Below are positions 1-11,540 of a stretch of DNA of 64,000 bases, piece by piece. Position numbers and translations under genes: made by a program. This DNA comes from Rhabditophanes sp. KR3021 (taxonomy: Eukaryota; Nematoda; Chromadorea; Rhabditida; Alloionematidae), in contig CAUJLY010000006.1 of NCBI GenBank assembly GCA_963281155.1, positions 10,912,001-10,976,000 on the forward strand, written 5' to 3'. Under the pieces are notes generated by a model. That model searched no databases and was not told the origin of the DNA. It saw only the letters and a list, made by a program, of their open reading frames with translations. Every line of letters starts with the position of its first letter. The first letter of the stretch is position 1.

Positions 1-910
1 AAATGTTTTGTAATTTTTTTGGCTTTAGACACTAATGCTGATGTATTACTTGAAATAATTGGCTTAATAATATCAAATTGTATATAATGGGCCATGTAAT
101 GAAAAGTTGTTGTTTTAGAGTCTAAAAATAAACTTAATGTAAATCAAAATAAATTGACTTACTATTTACTAGAATTGATGATGCTTTCTGACAGAAGGCG
201 CTCCATCGCTAGTAATACTATAGAGTTTTGCAATATTGAAGCCTAATGTTTAAAGAAAATTTGCAATTTGTTCTGCAATATCTGCTGCTCCACTTGTTTT
301 AGTCACTTTTGCAAAACCAAGTAAAAAACATTTAGACTCAAAATTATGAGAATATTTAATCACGATAGATATAATCTGTGTAGTTTTTTGGACCATTCAT
401 CGAAACAAATAGAATAAATGTTATCGCATATGCCTTTTTTGATAATCATTACAAACTTGTCGTATTCTTGTTTGATTCCATTCATGACCGTTTTGCGACT
501 GAAATTTGCATTTGTAATTGATCAAAAAGCTTCACGTATTGATGAATAAGCTGAGATAATGCATTTAATTACACCCAAAAGCTTGCTCTCATCATTATTT
601 TTAATTTTGGCTTGGCGATTGCTAAATAAGGGGAATGGTTTTGTAGTTGTATTTGAATTTTGATTTGTTGAGTGATCAACTAACTGGATTTCTTCTTGAA
701 TTTGAGTAACTTGAAAAAAATTTGATCACTATTCTGATTTTTAATTAAGCTATCGTTAATCTGATTATCCGTCAATTATAGATCTGTTGCTAAATGCCGT
801 ACTAAAGGGCTAGTAACAAAAGTCTTTGATAGTTCGAATGTGCAAAATTTACATTTAAATTTCCCATTTGATGATATAGACACATATCCTATTTTAACTA
901 CAGTACTCAT
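1..910 (-). pseudogene. hAT-family transposase relic (runs off the left edge)
   Basis: Read on the minus strand from an ATG at 910, the first frame encodes a BED-like zinc finger (CKFC, then SPLVRHL) that ends at an in-frame stop. Further down, in shifted frames, come a segment with SRKTV-type sequence ending in FDEWSKK, then LLGFAKVTKTSGAADIAEQI, then AKLYSITSDGAPSVRK, and near the window edge HYMAHYIQFDII. This order (BED finger, SRKT region, DxW, TSDGA, CxxH-like) is that of hAT transposases. Stops and frameshifts separate the blocks, so the element cannot make a full protein. A GT-AG pair near 125-165 looks like an old intron. Superfamily assignment is from motif order only. Confidence 0.7.
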
Positions 911-1410
911 TAAAAAGGAGTAGGACAAATGAACAACTGGCAAGATAAATAAAAAACTTTATTTGCCTCCAAAAACATGTTTCACCTCTTGAAATTGTGT
1001 TTTTTAAAATAAATCTTCAAAACGGATATTATCACAAAAAATTAGATACAACCAACAAGTACAAAAGTAAGGTGTCATAATGTGAAGCCATCCTTTTATT
1101 GACCCCGTATTAGTATTTGTTGTGCGTGTCCCAAATAGACTAAGTGGAACAACACATATGAAACACAAATCACCGCATTTTAGCTGACCAACCTTGACCA
1201 AGGTGATATTAGTATTAGTAATAAGATAGGCTTCAATTAAAAGCTATCATAAACAGTAAGTTAACATATTCCTTATCTAATTATTAATAATATGGCTCAC
1301 CTTAAGGTGGCCACTGTTGCATACACTAATATTTATAGATTGATACAATAAAGGATTATCAAACAAGATCGTGTTAATATAATCATCATATCTCCTATAT
1401 TTGGTACACT
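911..1410. other. intergenic, no gene recognised
   Basis: Between the hAT relic and the first receptor gene I see only short frames with no recognisable domain. A weakly coding-like frame lies just left of 1411 on the minus strand and could be a lost last exon of the receptor, but it does not resemble its TM7. Confidence 0.5.
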
Positions 1411-2202
1411 CTAATTTGAGTATATCTTTTCGCGCTTTAGAATAATATACCTTGTATTATCCCATCTTAAAAGTAATGAAACGATTCCAGCAATTTCTAC
1501 ACATACTAAGCATAACAATACAAAAGAATTGATTACCGAAAATCGCGTTAATATCATTTGACTTTTTGAAATATTCCCTGAAGACATTTTTTTCATTTTT
1601 TGTATTAAAAAGAAGTTTAATAATCCGATTATTACAAGTGCTGTTAAATGAAAGCATGATATCACAGAGAAGGGATTGATAATGATTGCAGGATTTACAG
1701 ATCTCTGTTGTAAAGATCCATCTAAATCGTTCTCCTTATAAATTGAATCGTTTAATGAAAAATAATACATAAAAGGTATAGTAAGAATAAATGGCCATAT
1801 CATTAATAAAAATAAGTTCTTTCCAGTCCATAGTGCTTTATAAAATACTGCCCATTTAATTGCTGAGAACCTGTTAAATGAAATATTGATAGAAAACAAG
1901 GTCATTATTAATTCAAGAAATAAGTTTACAGCAATCAATTTTGAAGGCAAGTTATTTGAATTTAAAAATTGCAAATAGAAATCTCGAAACAAAAAACCTA
2001 TATAAGGAATTACGAATACCAGATACTGTACAAATATATATATGAGTTCAAAAAATCCGTAAAAAATAAAAGGCACAAAAAATTCTTTTTTTATATTTGA
2101 CATCTTTGTTTGCAGCATTTTTATAAGGAAAATGAGGAGTAAAATATACACAATTATTGAAAAAAGATCAAATATAAAAAGAAGCCCGTAACAAATTAAC
2201 AT
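1411..2202 (-). CDS. Srv-like seven-transmembrane chemoreceptor, C-terminally short
   Basis: A 263-residue protein with about six hydrophobic helices and an FNRFSAI motif after the third helix, the place of the DRY-type motif in nematode serpentine receptors. It aligns along its length with the 311-residue receptor at 8331-9266: same N-terminal helix plan, FNR followed by a W..Y.ALW segment, and a conserved long loop. It is thus probably a plasma-membrane chemosensory receptor of the Srg superfamily, closest to Srv. It ends in a short charged tail where the paralogue continues into TM7, so it is either truncated or has an unrecognised 3' exon; a GTATATT donor-like site occurs near 1453. Family call is by resemblance. 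Confidence 0.65.
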   Translation of the reverse strand: MLICYGLLFIFDLFSIIVYILLLIFLIKMLQTKMSNIKKEFFVPFIFYGFFELIYIFVQYLVFVIPYIGFLFRDFYLQFLNSNNLPSKLIAVNLFLELIMTLFSINISFNRFSAIKWAVFYKALWTGKNLFLLMIWPFILTIPFMYYFSLNDSIYKENDLDGSLQQRSVNPAIIINPFSVISCFHLTALVIIGLLNFFLIQKMKKMSSGNISKSQMILTRFSVINSFVLLCLVCVEIAGIVSLLLRWDNTRYIILKREKIYSN

Positions 2203-3238
2203 TACTAAATTAAGTAAAACTAATATTATAAAGATTTGTACATAAACTAACCTCTCATTGTAACTTAGTGATATTTTTAGATGATATGTCTGTGATAGAT
2301 TATCTGAATACGTGATTCAATACAATTTAAAGAATTGTGTATTTATTTATAATAAATAGGCAGAGGAAAATTTATGAAATATGAATAATACTTAAAGCCA
2401 ATTATAAAAAACTTTACCTTAAAGTCATAAATATGTTTTTTGTATTTGCAATAATGGATGATCCAATTTAACTAATGTTTACATCATAGATGTTTATTTT
2501 TAAAATATAGCAGAAAATGGTGTCTATGTTATTTTAATAAAAATATTAATTGAAGCGTTCATATGTATAATAATAAAACATAAATAGAGAAGAAAGAAAA
2601 TAAATTTTATCAAAAATAAGAAAAGATATGACGTAATCAAAAGAATAGTGATGAACTTGTGTTCACATTTACGATAATAGAAGGTGATTGTATTTGCAAA
2701 AAGGAAAACAAGATTTAATAAGGTTGGGGACCAATATGGGATAATTATTTAGGGTTTCACTTGTATTAATTAGAATTCACACCATGAATTTACAGAATAA
2801 GTGTTTTTTTAATGAAGATGTGTTCAGTAAATGCTATTAAATGAAATTGGCATCATCTTAATGTTGCTAGTTCAAATATTATTATCAAACAAATGAAAAT
2901 CTTATGATTTCTTTATCATAAATTCGTAAAGTACTCGACAATGTAATGAGACATGCTGTATTTTTTCATTATCTTCGAGTTTCATAAACCGGATTTGCTA
3001 ATTTTTAAATATGTTTAATGACTACTCCTAAATTTAAAATGTTTTAATGCCCTCTGGAAACTTTTTAAAACACTTTCTAAAAAATTACAAAGTTAAGCAC
3101 GTCAAAATAATAGCAGATCGTTACAAAAATGCTAAAAAAGGTAAAAAGAGAATCGCTAAGGGATTTAAATGATGCTAATTGCTTGTTAACATCTTATCTC
3201 CATATTTACTTTAAAATTTTTGTATATTATTTCTAATT
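2203..3238. other. intergenic, AT-rich
   Basis: No open frame of note. The right end (about 3060-3180) contains AT-rich sequence with an ACAAAAATGCTAAAAAAGG stretch that may belong to the terminal region of the Tc1-like relic that follows. Confidence 0.4.
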
Positions 3239-3400
3239 ATGGGTAGAGGCACAGCTTTAACTGATTTCCAGAAGGGCCAAATCAATTATTCAAGAGTTTT
3301 GGTAATTGGGTATGGCATCGATGGTTTTTTGTTTGATATTGTTACTGCTTTAACAATTTTTAATATTTGTATGATACGTAAACATTTAAACCCATGGTAA
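3239..3400 (+). pseudogene. Tc1-like transposase N-terminal relic
   Basis: The frame from the ATG at 3239 begins MGRGTALTDFQKGQI, which matches the opening of the DNA-binding region of Tc1/Tc3-type transposases (M-x-R-G-x-x-L-[ST]-x-x-[EQ]-[RK]). The following residues lose the helix-turn-helix pattern and the frame stops after about 54 codons. No DDE catalytic part was found downstream, so this is the 5' remnant of a decayed element. Confidence 0.5.
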
Positions 3401-3857
3401 TCAAGTAACAAATGTGTATCATATTTACTTATTTTTTTGGCATATTAGGAAAACTTGTTGTCATTGTTTATATAAAAGGTTCACTGCACTTTGTATTATT
3501 TCTATTAAAATTAAGTTGGAAATAATTCAATTGCCAAATTAGGGAGCAACAATTCATACTTATTATATTTGTTTGGTAATTATCGGCATTATGCACTCAA
3601 GTTGTACAATTAAACATAGTTTGAAAAATCAGTAAAAAAATTATGAAACGATTTAACTCAATTATAGATAAAAAATGAGTAATGTTATTGCTTTTAAGAA
3701 TGACAAATGTATCTAGATAAAAAATCAAATACAATTTTAATAAGTGTTTGCTATTATAAAGGTCTACGGATACATCTTCTAATTAAAGATTAATTATAAT
3801 CGAAAATAATAACAAAAATTGTCAAAATAAAGATATGACGGTAGTAAACTTAATTGT
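3401..3857. other. intergenic, nothing recognised
   Basis: AT-rich sequence without a credible gene or repeat. Confidence 0.4.
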
Positions 3858-4857
3858 TTACTTAAAAATTGAGGATAAAAGTTCAAACAATAATTTTTTC
3901 CCAGTATTGTTAAATACAAAAAATGATATTGCCATCATTGAGTTGAGGAGAATTGATAAAAATATAAGAAACATATTCCAAAAAAATACATAGTCTCCTA
4001 TAAGTAGTATTAAATTTGAAAAAAAAAAGTTTCCTGCTGTCAATAGTTGATAAACAAAACATATAAGAAATGCTTGATAAACGATAATTTTTTCATAATT
4101 TATGGTTGATTTTTTGAATCTATTTGATTTTGTAGTAGAAGAGGTAGTAGCTGATATTTCCTTGACTTGTATAATTGGTGCACGTGATTTAATTTTGTAA
4201 AAGGTAATTATATAAAGAATCAGTAAAATTGTTGGATTTATCATGTAAATATAAACTAAAATATCCTCTGGGCCTAGTCTACCATCAGAGACATCTTTAT
4301 GAATTACACCCATGTCACTGACATCACTTGTTTGAAAAACATGAAATACTAATTTAGCAATTTCAAACAATGCCGTAATTAGCCATGCAATAATGCAAAG
4401 AATAACTATTTGCTTTTTAGAAGTTTTGTAAATTAAATTTTTAGAAAAAAATGTTTGAAACCGATTAATTGATAGAAAGAGAAATAACAATACCCACGTT
4501 AGATATCCAATTGTTTCAAATTCGCTTAAAATTTTGAAGAATAGAGAATCAACCATTTCTAAACAATTAAATTATTACAAGTTGAAAATTAAATCACTTA
4601 CTCTTTTCGAAATCATTGTCATTAATGTATAAAAATGGTATAACACATACACAAATATACATGTTTTTTATGAAATCAGTTACAAGCATATTCAGAGACA
4701 AAATTAGCATATGAATTTCTTTAAAAACTTTTCTGTTTTTAATATAAACAGCAATCATCAATGCACTTATTCCAAAGCTTATAATGATCAATATACAGAG
4801 TATGCCAAAAAATACATATCGTAATATATAATAACCATCATCATCCAGAATATCCAT
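3858..4857 (-). CDS. Two-exon seven-transmembrane chemoreceptor
   Basis: Exon 1 runs 4857-4602 and exon 2 4558-3858 on the minus strand. The intron (4559-4601) has GTAAGT and TTTAG ends and joins codons in phase, giving about 318 residues. Exon 1 carries TM1 and TM2 (ILILIISFG, then SLNMLVTDFI); exon 2 starts before TM3 and has LSINRFQTFF at its cytoplasmic end, then TM4-TM7 with a long charged third cytoplasmic loop. The layout and the NRF motif mark a nematode serpentine receptor. It could belong to Srx or a related Srg-superfamily family; I cannot decide by eye. It lies head to tail with its neighbours, as expected in a tandem cluster of chemosensory genes. Confidence 0.7.
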
Positions 4858-5342
4858 TAGGAGAATCTACCAAAATTAAGATAAAGTTTAGAGTTTATAT
4901 AGATATGTTATATACGTTTTAGATTTGGAATAACATGCAATTAATCCCTACTTTCAGGTATGTTATCAATAAGCAAACATATTGTCCTACGTCTTCAAAA
5001 TAAATAAGTTCTCATTATTTCAAAAAAATAATTCTTAGTCATTATCTCCATGTCAATATAAATTTTTTAACATGCTTTGACTTTTGTTAATCAAATTGAG
5101 AAGTTTGAGTTAATAACTTGTGACAAAAATATGTTTTTTTACAAGATTTTATTATCAAATGTTAAATTATTTAATTGTATGCTACTAACAGACATAAACA
5201 ATGTTTTAAACCAATATTTATTTCAAATCAGTATTACTAATATGTTCTAAAGAAATATTTTTTTAAATACCACCTTTATAGAGTTAATCATATATGCTTA
5301 GTACTAAACATTATCTTAAATCCATTTTAATATAATAATTGA
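4858..5342. other. intergenic between two receptor genes
   Basis: AT-rich, no coding potential seen. It should hold the promoter of the receptor starting at 4857, but no distinct TATA or GATA element stands out. Confidence 0.4.
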
Positions 5343-6353
5343 TTAAATAATTGCATTTTTTGATCCCACGATTGAAACTGGATTAATTGAATTAATTTTA
5401 TTAAATCTAAAGATTTTATATATTCTCAAATTTTGAACGATTCCTCGTATAGTTGGATTTAAAATGTAATAAAGTATTGCGTTCATTCCGTTAACACTCA
5501 CTGCGAAGATAAGTGAAATTGTGTAGCACAAAAAGCTTACATCTGTATCTTTTATTAAAACGTATAAAATACTACTGACGGACAGAATGCTTGCATTGAT
5601 AAAAACCGAAGCAAATATAGATTTTGTAGAATCAGTTTTATCTCCTCTAAAAGACATTTTATTTGTTTGATTGCGAGCATTTAAATAAAAAAATGCAAAA
5701 ACTGAATAGATAATTACAAGGAATAAAGATGTTAATAAGTGATTATAGTAAATCCAATAGCTATCATAAATCCCATCATCAACGAATTTATATCCATAAT
5801 AAGGATTATAAACAAAATGACCAATTAAGCTTGTAAAAAAAAGAGTCGTTGCGGTAAAGAATAAGTAAAAATTAAAAAATAGGATAATAATAATCCATGC
5901 AAATACTTTCATTCCATCAAATAATTTAGTTTCTAGTTTTGGAAAAGCTATAGATAAGCATCGGTTGACAGATAGCAAAACTGTGTAACAACAAGTCAAA
6001 GAATAAAAGGTTATTGCTGTTTGACCATGAAAGTAACTGAAAGCAACATCTGAACAGTAAATATGTCCTTTGATTGTCAAAATCCCAGAAATAATCCCAA
6101 TGACACAAATATTAATTATTTCGCATAATGAAATTGCTATCATTATTCGTATTCCATTAAACTTTCTTATTTGTTTGTCTAGTAACGCCATTAAACAAAT
6201 TAAATCAAGAATAAGGAACGTTGAAGAAAGTATAAACATAAAAGTTCCAAAGATAGGATGTTTTAACGAAGGTTCGTCAAGCATTTCTTGAGTAAAAAAA
6301 GTACAAGGATGAGAATGATTCCGGAATAATAAATTATAAATATTATACTCCAT
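5343..6353 (-). CDS. Srt-family chemoreceptor
   Basis: An uninterrupted 336-residue frame with seven hydrophobic helices. It shows the features of Srt receptors: an N-terminal extracellular tail before HPIFGTFMF, an YCSDVAF cysteine before TM3, SVNRCLSIAFP after TM3, an NPYYGYKF segment in the second extracellular loop, and NPTIRGIVQNL after TM7. The second Srt gene in this window (29251-30255) shares the NRCL, DPYF and xETIKK positions. Expected role: G-protein-coupled chemosensory receptor in the neuronal membrane. No intron is needed. Confidence 0.8.
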   Translation of the reverse strand: MEYNIYNLLFRNHSHPCTFFTQEMLDEPSLKHPIFGTFMFILSSTFLILDLICLMALLDKQIRKFNGIRIMIAISLCEIINICVIGIISGILTIKGHIYCSDVAFSYFHGQTAITFYSLTCCYTVLLSVNRCLSIAFPKLETKLFDGMKVFAWIIIILFFNFYLFFTATTLFFTSLIGHFVYNPYYGYKFVDDGIYDSYWIYYNHLLTSLFLVIIYSVFAFFYLNARNQTNKMSFRGDKTDSTKSIFASVFINASILSVSSILYVLIKDTDVSFLCYTISLIFAVSVNGMNAILYYILNPTIRGIVQNLRIYKIFRFNKINSINPVSIVGSKNAII

Positions 6354-6849
6354 GCTGATAATGAAATCTGTCAGAAGTTAATTAAAAAAATTGTTCCATT
6401 CATTTATATAGTCATGTTCATTGTTTTTTGTAGTTTCCCGGAGGAGTAAAGGGTACAAACCATGTAATATCAAAAGGTTCTCTTGTTATTATTCCTCTAT
6501 TTTTAATATTAAAACTTAAATTAGATAACATGTTTTTAAATCAAAAGTAGTGATCAAATTGCACTTTCATAACATTTGTATTTTAGAATTAATAATTTGG
6601 CATTTAATTGTCTGAATAAACAATATTTTATTAGTCAAATATGTTTGATTATCAAAAAAACAAAGAATATATTTCTCTTTTATTATAACGCCCAAAAATA
6701 GCTCTCAAAACCTTATTAATAATCCTTTTATATTACTTTTTATAATGACATCCTTTATTGATGTTTTCTCCACACTCCATGTTGTAGTTTAAACTACACA
6801 CAACAGCTATTCAGTATTTTCACAAACTCTATCCAAGCTCCAGGGTGCA
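6354..6849. other. intergenic upstream of a truncated receptor
   Basis: This is where the first helices of the receptor at 6850-7467 should lie if it were intact. I find no frame that would encode them, which supports truncation. Confidence 0.4.
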
Positions 6850-7467
6850 ATGATAATAATAATTTCTTTACTTTTAAACATCGAATTAATTAACAGATCA
6901 GAAGAATATAATAAACATATTGATCCTCAAATTATATACCACACAAATTTAGTTACTGGCACTATAGATGATAGTATTACGTCACAAAGTAAAAGTGTAT
7001 CAATGATTGTGGATCTAAAAATGGTTTCTTTCTTAGTACCTGGATTTGTTTTTTTACTTCTTCCTGTTATCGCAATAATTATAACATTAATGAAATACAG
7101 AAAATTTATGACTAACAATCAATCTAAATTGAGTAAAGAAACATTGAAACTCAATAAGGAATTTTTCAAAATGTTATGTCTTCAAGCACTTACACCAGCT
7201 TTTGCTCAATTTATCCCATCATGTAAATTACAAATTAAATATTTTAAAGCTTTTTTAGTGATATTGATAATAGGATTAATATTACGAATGGAAATTAAGA
7301 CATTAGGCAGTTGGGTCGTAATACTTTCAAGTTTTGTTCCAATTCTAAACAGCATTATATTTTTGACATTTCTTTCAAAATCACGATCTATTTTAAAACA
7401 AAGGTATGAGTATATGTTTAGTTTGTTATTCAAAAAGAAAACCACACATATAACTCTTCTTCAATGA
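6850..7467 (+). pseudogene. C-terminal half of a Str/Srd-like chemoreceptor
   Basis: The 205-residue frame covers an extracellular loop, TM5 (VPGFVFLLLPVIAIIITLM), a cytoplasmic loop with SKLSKETLKLNKEF, TM6 (MLCLQALTPAFAQFIP) and TM7 (SSFVPILNSIIFLTF). The QAL-x-P segment in TM6 and the S-x-x-T-x-x-L loop are typical of Str/Srd/Srh-type receptors. Helices 1-4 are missing and no suitable upstream exon is visible, so this is probably a truncated gene, although an unrecognised distant exon cannot be excluded. It is one of the few plus-strand receptors here. Confidence 0.55.
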
Positions 7468-7879
7468 AGTCCCTAAATATACAAACAACTATACAAATAA
7501 TTACGACGAAAGGAAGTGCGTTAATTTTATTTATTTATACCTTAAATAAATTATTGAAATATAAAATATATTGGTAGTCCAAAAAACATTTGTCTGTGTA
7601 GTAAATATTTAAAACATTAATGCTCAACGAAAAATCCTGCTTCCGATCATTATGCATGTACCTATAGAAGACATCAGCAAATATAATAAGACGGTTTAAA
7701 AAACCCAGTTTGAGGTTAGTATGCGCTCAGAGTTCTATACGATTTCTGTAAGCAAATTTTGGAATGAGACTTGAAAAAGTCTCTAATAAAAAAGCGACGA
7801 TTTATAGTTATAAAAAGTCATAAATGTTGAAATGAATTTATTTGTAAATTATAACTGCAAATAAAAAATGCTATGGTAT
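7468..7879. other. intergenic, nothing recognised
   Basis: AT-rich sequence without a credible gene. Confidence 0.4.
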
Positions 7880-8182
7880 TCATAATCTGGACTTTCTTGT
7901 ATACATGGAAATTTCATAGTCAGTACATTTACTTAAACAACATGCAGCAATTAATTCTTCAATACTTTTAAAGGCTATTTCTTCGTCATCCAAAAATGGT
8001 ACAATTAAATCATCTGCATTGAAGCCAAACCTATCAACAGTAGGAATGAGTACTTCAACATGGTCAATTTGAATCACAACTTGTGGGATATAGTAGTCGA
8101 CAATATTGCTAGTATTTTTCCATTCCGTTACTGTACAAAATGACCTGCATGAATAATGTGGATGTAAATAAACTGCCATCAA
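7880..8182 (-). CDS. Hypothetical 100-residue protein or gene fragment
   Basis: The frame encodes a soluble protein of mixed composition (acidic stretch FLDDEEIAFKSIEELI, pairs of cysteines CCLSKC) with no signal peptide or membrane helix. Its codon use and lack of low complexity make it more gene-like than other short frames nearby. I recognise no domain. It could be the last exon of a larger gene or a fragment. Confidence 0.3.
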   Translation of the reverse strand: MMAVYLHPHYSCRSFCTVTEWKNTSNIVDYYIPQVVIQIDHVEVLIPTVDRFGFNADDLIVPFLDDEEIAFKSIEELIAACCLSKCTDYEISMYTRKSRL

Positions 8183-8330
8183 TAGTGATTTGTTGACAAT
8201 TACTTTTTCGTATCTTTGTTTTAATAAGTGTCCATTTAATTTATAGTCACTTTCGAATCATGAAAGCATTTATGAACTGAATATTTCTAAGCAATACTTA
8301 ATTAATCCATAGTATGTAACAAAATTACTT

Positions 8331-9266
8331 CTAAATCACAGTCTTAGTAACTCTAATAGTTATTTTTGGAACTGTCAAATCATTCTTTCTCAGACCAATG
8401 AAGACAAAAAACATTTTTCTAACATCATTTGAAATTATCATTAATGTATATGGTGGAAAGAAAATAATCAAAGATTCAACAGCCATATAAAAAGTCATAC
8501 CGTACTTGTATGCGGCAATCCAACCGAATTCATTTGCAATACAAAGTATTAATTCATCCAGAACACAAATCAAAATTATTACAAAGTATACTTGAGCAAA
8601 TTTAGATAAAGTTATTTCTGTTTTTGAGACTTGACTTGCCAAAGACTCAACGATGGATACTTTCTTTAACTTTCTTATCAATAAAAAGTTCAAAATTGCA
8701 ACTAAAATTAATGTTAAAATATGAGATAAAAATACAATAAACCAAGATTGAAAAGTTGGTATGGGATCAGCGTATGATCCCACCATTACCCCATCTTCAT
8801 CATCCAATGCAAAAGTCGTTGGATATTGTACAAAATGAATAAAATAAACTGTTATAATTGGAAATGGCCAAGCTAATAACAAAAATAACCTCCATGAACT
8901 CCATAATTTTGGGTAATACATAGGCCAATAAATACATGACAACCGATTAAATGATGCAGTTATACCAAAAGAAGCTGTTAGTATTACTTGAGCTAATGAG
9001 TAGGTTAAACACCAAGTAAATATAGATGTCGTTAAAAGATAGTCCATGTAAAAATGTTGAAAGAAACCCATTTGAGGGAATCTAAATCCAAAATACTCTT
9101 CAAATAGAAAAATCAAATCAAGAAAACCAGTAAGTACAAATAGAACATAAAACTCTTTAGAAATAGCTGATTTCTTCTTGAATAATTCTTTCATTATAAA
9201 TACCAAAAGTGCGATGTAAAAAAAAGTTGAGAAGATGTCTATTAAAAACAAAGTAGCATAATACAC
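8331..9266 (-). CDS. Srv-like seven-transmembrane chemoreceptor
   Basis: A complete 311-residue receptor without introns: short extracellular N terminus, TM1 at about residues 5-25, ITASFNRLSCIYWPMYY after TM3, TM4 with LLLAWPFPI, an acidic extracellular loop, TM5, a basic third cytoplasmic loop, TM6 (VYFVIILICVLDELIL), TM7 (ESLIIFFPPYTLMIIS) and then NDVRKMFF. The FNR and the ISNDVRK tail are common to the Srg superfamily, and the overall pattern is nearest to Srv. It is the intact paralogue of the shorter gene at 1411-2202. Confidence 0.72.
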   Translation of the reverse strand: MYYATLFLIDIFSTFFYIALLVFIMKELFKKKSAISKEFYVLFVLTGFLDLIFLFEEYFGFRFPQMGFFQHFYMDYLLTTSIFTWCLTYSLAQVILTASFGITASFNRLSCIYWPMYYPKLWSSWRLFLLLAWPFPIITVYFIHFVQYPTTFALDDEDGVMVGSYADPIPTFQSWFIVFLSHILTLILVAILNFLLIRKLKKVSIVESLASQVSKTEITLSKFAQVYFVIILICVLDELILCIANEFGWIAAYKYGMTFYMAVESLIIFFPPYTLMIISNDVRKMFFVFIGLRKNDLTVPKITIRVTKTVI

Positions 9267-10464
9267 ATATATGGCTAAATATAAATACTTTTAATTCACT
9301 GTTATTTTAATTTACCTCTCATTTCGAAATTTGTCATAGTATGCTTCTCTTACTAAATTATATACAGCCACGTTCTTTATTGTCAAAACTAATTAAAAGG
9401 GGATTGTTTATAATATTCAAATCAAAGAAATTTATAATTTTAAACAACTCATCCCATCAAAATGAGGTGTGTATCATTAATTAATAAAAAAATTATTAGC
9501 CACGTAATTAGTTTAATTTGAGTTTAAGCCAAATATGTTATTGAGTTTTGACATTTCAATCTTTTTTGGAAGCATACTTAAAGTATAAAATGTATCAACC
9601 TTTACGTTTCATTTAATTGTTTACTGAGAATGGAACCTTACATAGACTTTTCAAATACCTCAATTTATTTTGCCAGGAGTTTTGCTCGTTTCAGTTTGAA
9701 TGTCTTTTTTTGAATTGGGGTTATCTTGAATTTATGATTATTGTGGATATGTTCGAAAATCAAGAACAAATACTTTCTTATTTACAAATGAATTATAGCT
9801 TTATCCATATTTACTGACTTAGTATTTTTATATTCAAGTCAATGTGATCATATTTATTTGAACTTAAAAGTAATCGTTTGGTTGTATTTGTGTATGTTAA
9901 TTTATTTTTAAGGCTAATTCCACAGTGGTAGCATTATAAATAAGTAATCTTGATTCTTATGTTTTCCTGATTGCTTAGTCTAGCAACCTTCTGATGTTCT
10001 ATTTTCGTTACACCATTTTAGTGTGTAATTTAAAATTATTCGTCGAAACAAATTTAACGCCCTTCTTTGAAGTAAAAAATTGACATTTTCCAACTTTATG
10101 TTTTTAATGTTATTGAACTTAGTGTGGAATGCCATGACTAAATGTTTCTGGATTCTAGACGTATGTAGTACAACAAAACAGGAAGTAACCAAATTTGAAA
10201 TGATAATTCAAGAGCATTCTTTTACAGAACATATGGTTCAATGATTTCACACAAACCTGAAACACGCCATTCGTGCAGAACACCATTTTGAAAAAGAATG
10301 AAGTCATATACTTCAAAATTATTCACATTGCAATTTTGACTGTTCGCAAATTTGCAATATATTTAAAATATACAACATTTGCACAATTTTGATTAAGAAT
10401 ACAAAAATGTATTGAATGTAGGTCTCCGAAGTTGAAATTCAAATTTTATGCCTTTATAAATACG
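9267..10464. other. intergenic, 1.2 kb
   Basis: Several short frames on both strands but none with recognisable composition. The right end grades into the promoter of the protease pseudogene. Confidence 0.4.
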
Positions 10465-10484
10465 CTATCAGTAACTGATAACAG
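10465..10484 (+). promoter_or_regulatory. Paired inverted GATA sites upstream of protease pseudogene
   Basis: CTATCAGTAACTGATAACAG sits about 57 bp before the ATG at 10541. It contains CTATCA and ACTGATAA in opposite orientation, like the element before the intact paralogue at 12279. ACTGATAA-type sites are the preferred targets of nematode intestinal GATA factors such as ELT-2. Confidence 0.6.
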
Positions 10485-10540
10485 ATTCATCATTATGTTG
10501 AGTACTTAAAGGCAAATCTTTAAAATTTAATCTATCAAAT

Positions 10541-11540
10541 ATGGAGTATATTATTTTTGCCATTTGCGTTGGCTTTGGCTTTATTGAAGATGTTGTCTTT
10601 AAACAAAACGTACATTTAATTGAATCTCTTTAAAACAGATTAATTTGTACTGGAGAATGGAAGGAGTATAGAATGATGAAATATTTTATGCTTGCTCGAG
10701 CCAAGTATCGAGAAGTTTTAGATGGTGTCCCAGAAACTATCAATAATTATGAAAACAGTATTCTTACTACAAATGTGACTGTTGGAACTCCACCTCAAGA
10801 ATTCGTTACTTTGTTGGATACCGGAAGGTATGTGAACTAGTTTTTTAATAAATATTTTAAAATATCAGTGCTAATTTTTGACTACCAGACATGACATGTG
10901 AGTAAACATTAACTGGCTGACCGACTTTTTGTTCATAAGAATCTATGTGTTGTAATAGTGGTACGTGTAAAGAAAGTTGTTGTCATTCCTTTCTCGGGAA
11001 AAAGCCTTCATCAGTAAAACATAATTTATGTGATTTGAAAAGCAAGTTTCATTCGAAGGAATCTTCATCTTATGCTGCAGATGGGATGCAATTCGCTATA
11101 TATTATCCATATTGATGTAATGTTATTTCTCTAATCATTTAGGCAATCAACAGAAAGCTTTTGATTTACCTATTTTTAATATTAATCTCAAATCATTAAC
11201 TGGAAGTAGCAATACAAGTGTTATATAGTGAGGTCTTAACAACGACAACTATGAATGTGGTGTCAACTACCTAGACCTTACAATTGCAACATGCTTTCGA
11301 TTAAAAATAAACGTTGCTCCACCTAATCTTAGCCGTTCAAAGTTTGTTCTCAAGCTATAGGAGATACCGCTAACAAAATAAATAAAAATTAGATAATTTT
11401 CCAGCAAATTCTTATATCACAAGTCCACAATAAATCACTGACTCAATGGCAAAATCACTTGGAGCAACATTTAACCAAGAATATAATTTATGCACAAATA
11501 ATCGAAAAAGATATTTCTGATGTTTTCTATGATTGCGGAA
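10541..11540 (+). pseudogene. Aspartic protease pseudogene (dead paralogue of 12358 gene)
   Basis: From the ATG at 10541 the translation parallels the intact gene: signal-like N terminus, VVFKQNVHLIESL, then an in-frame stop where the paralogue has RNRLI, then VPETINNYENSILTTN and the first active-site region LLDTG. The next exon is recognisable around 10920-11110 (CCNSGTCKESCC, LCDLKSKFHSKESSSYAADG) and the last exon around 11445-11490 (SMAKSLGATFNQEYN) but the parts between are eroded. Stops and lost exons make it non-functional. Confidence 0.75.

Noticed and set aside
1457..1657. 66-codon minus-strand frame overlapping the first receptor
   Set aside because: Same strand, other phase of the receptor gene; a shadow frame.
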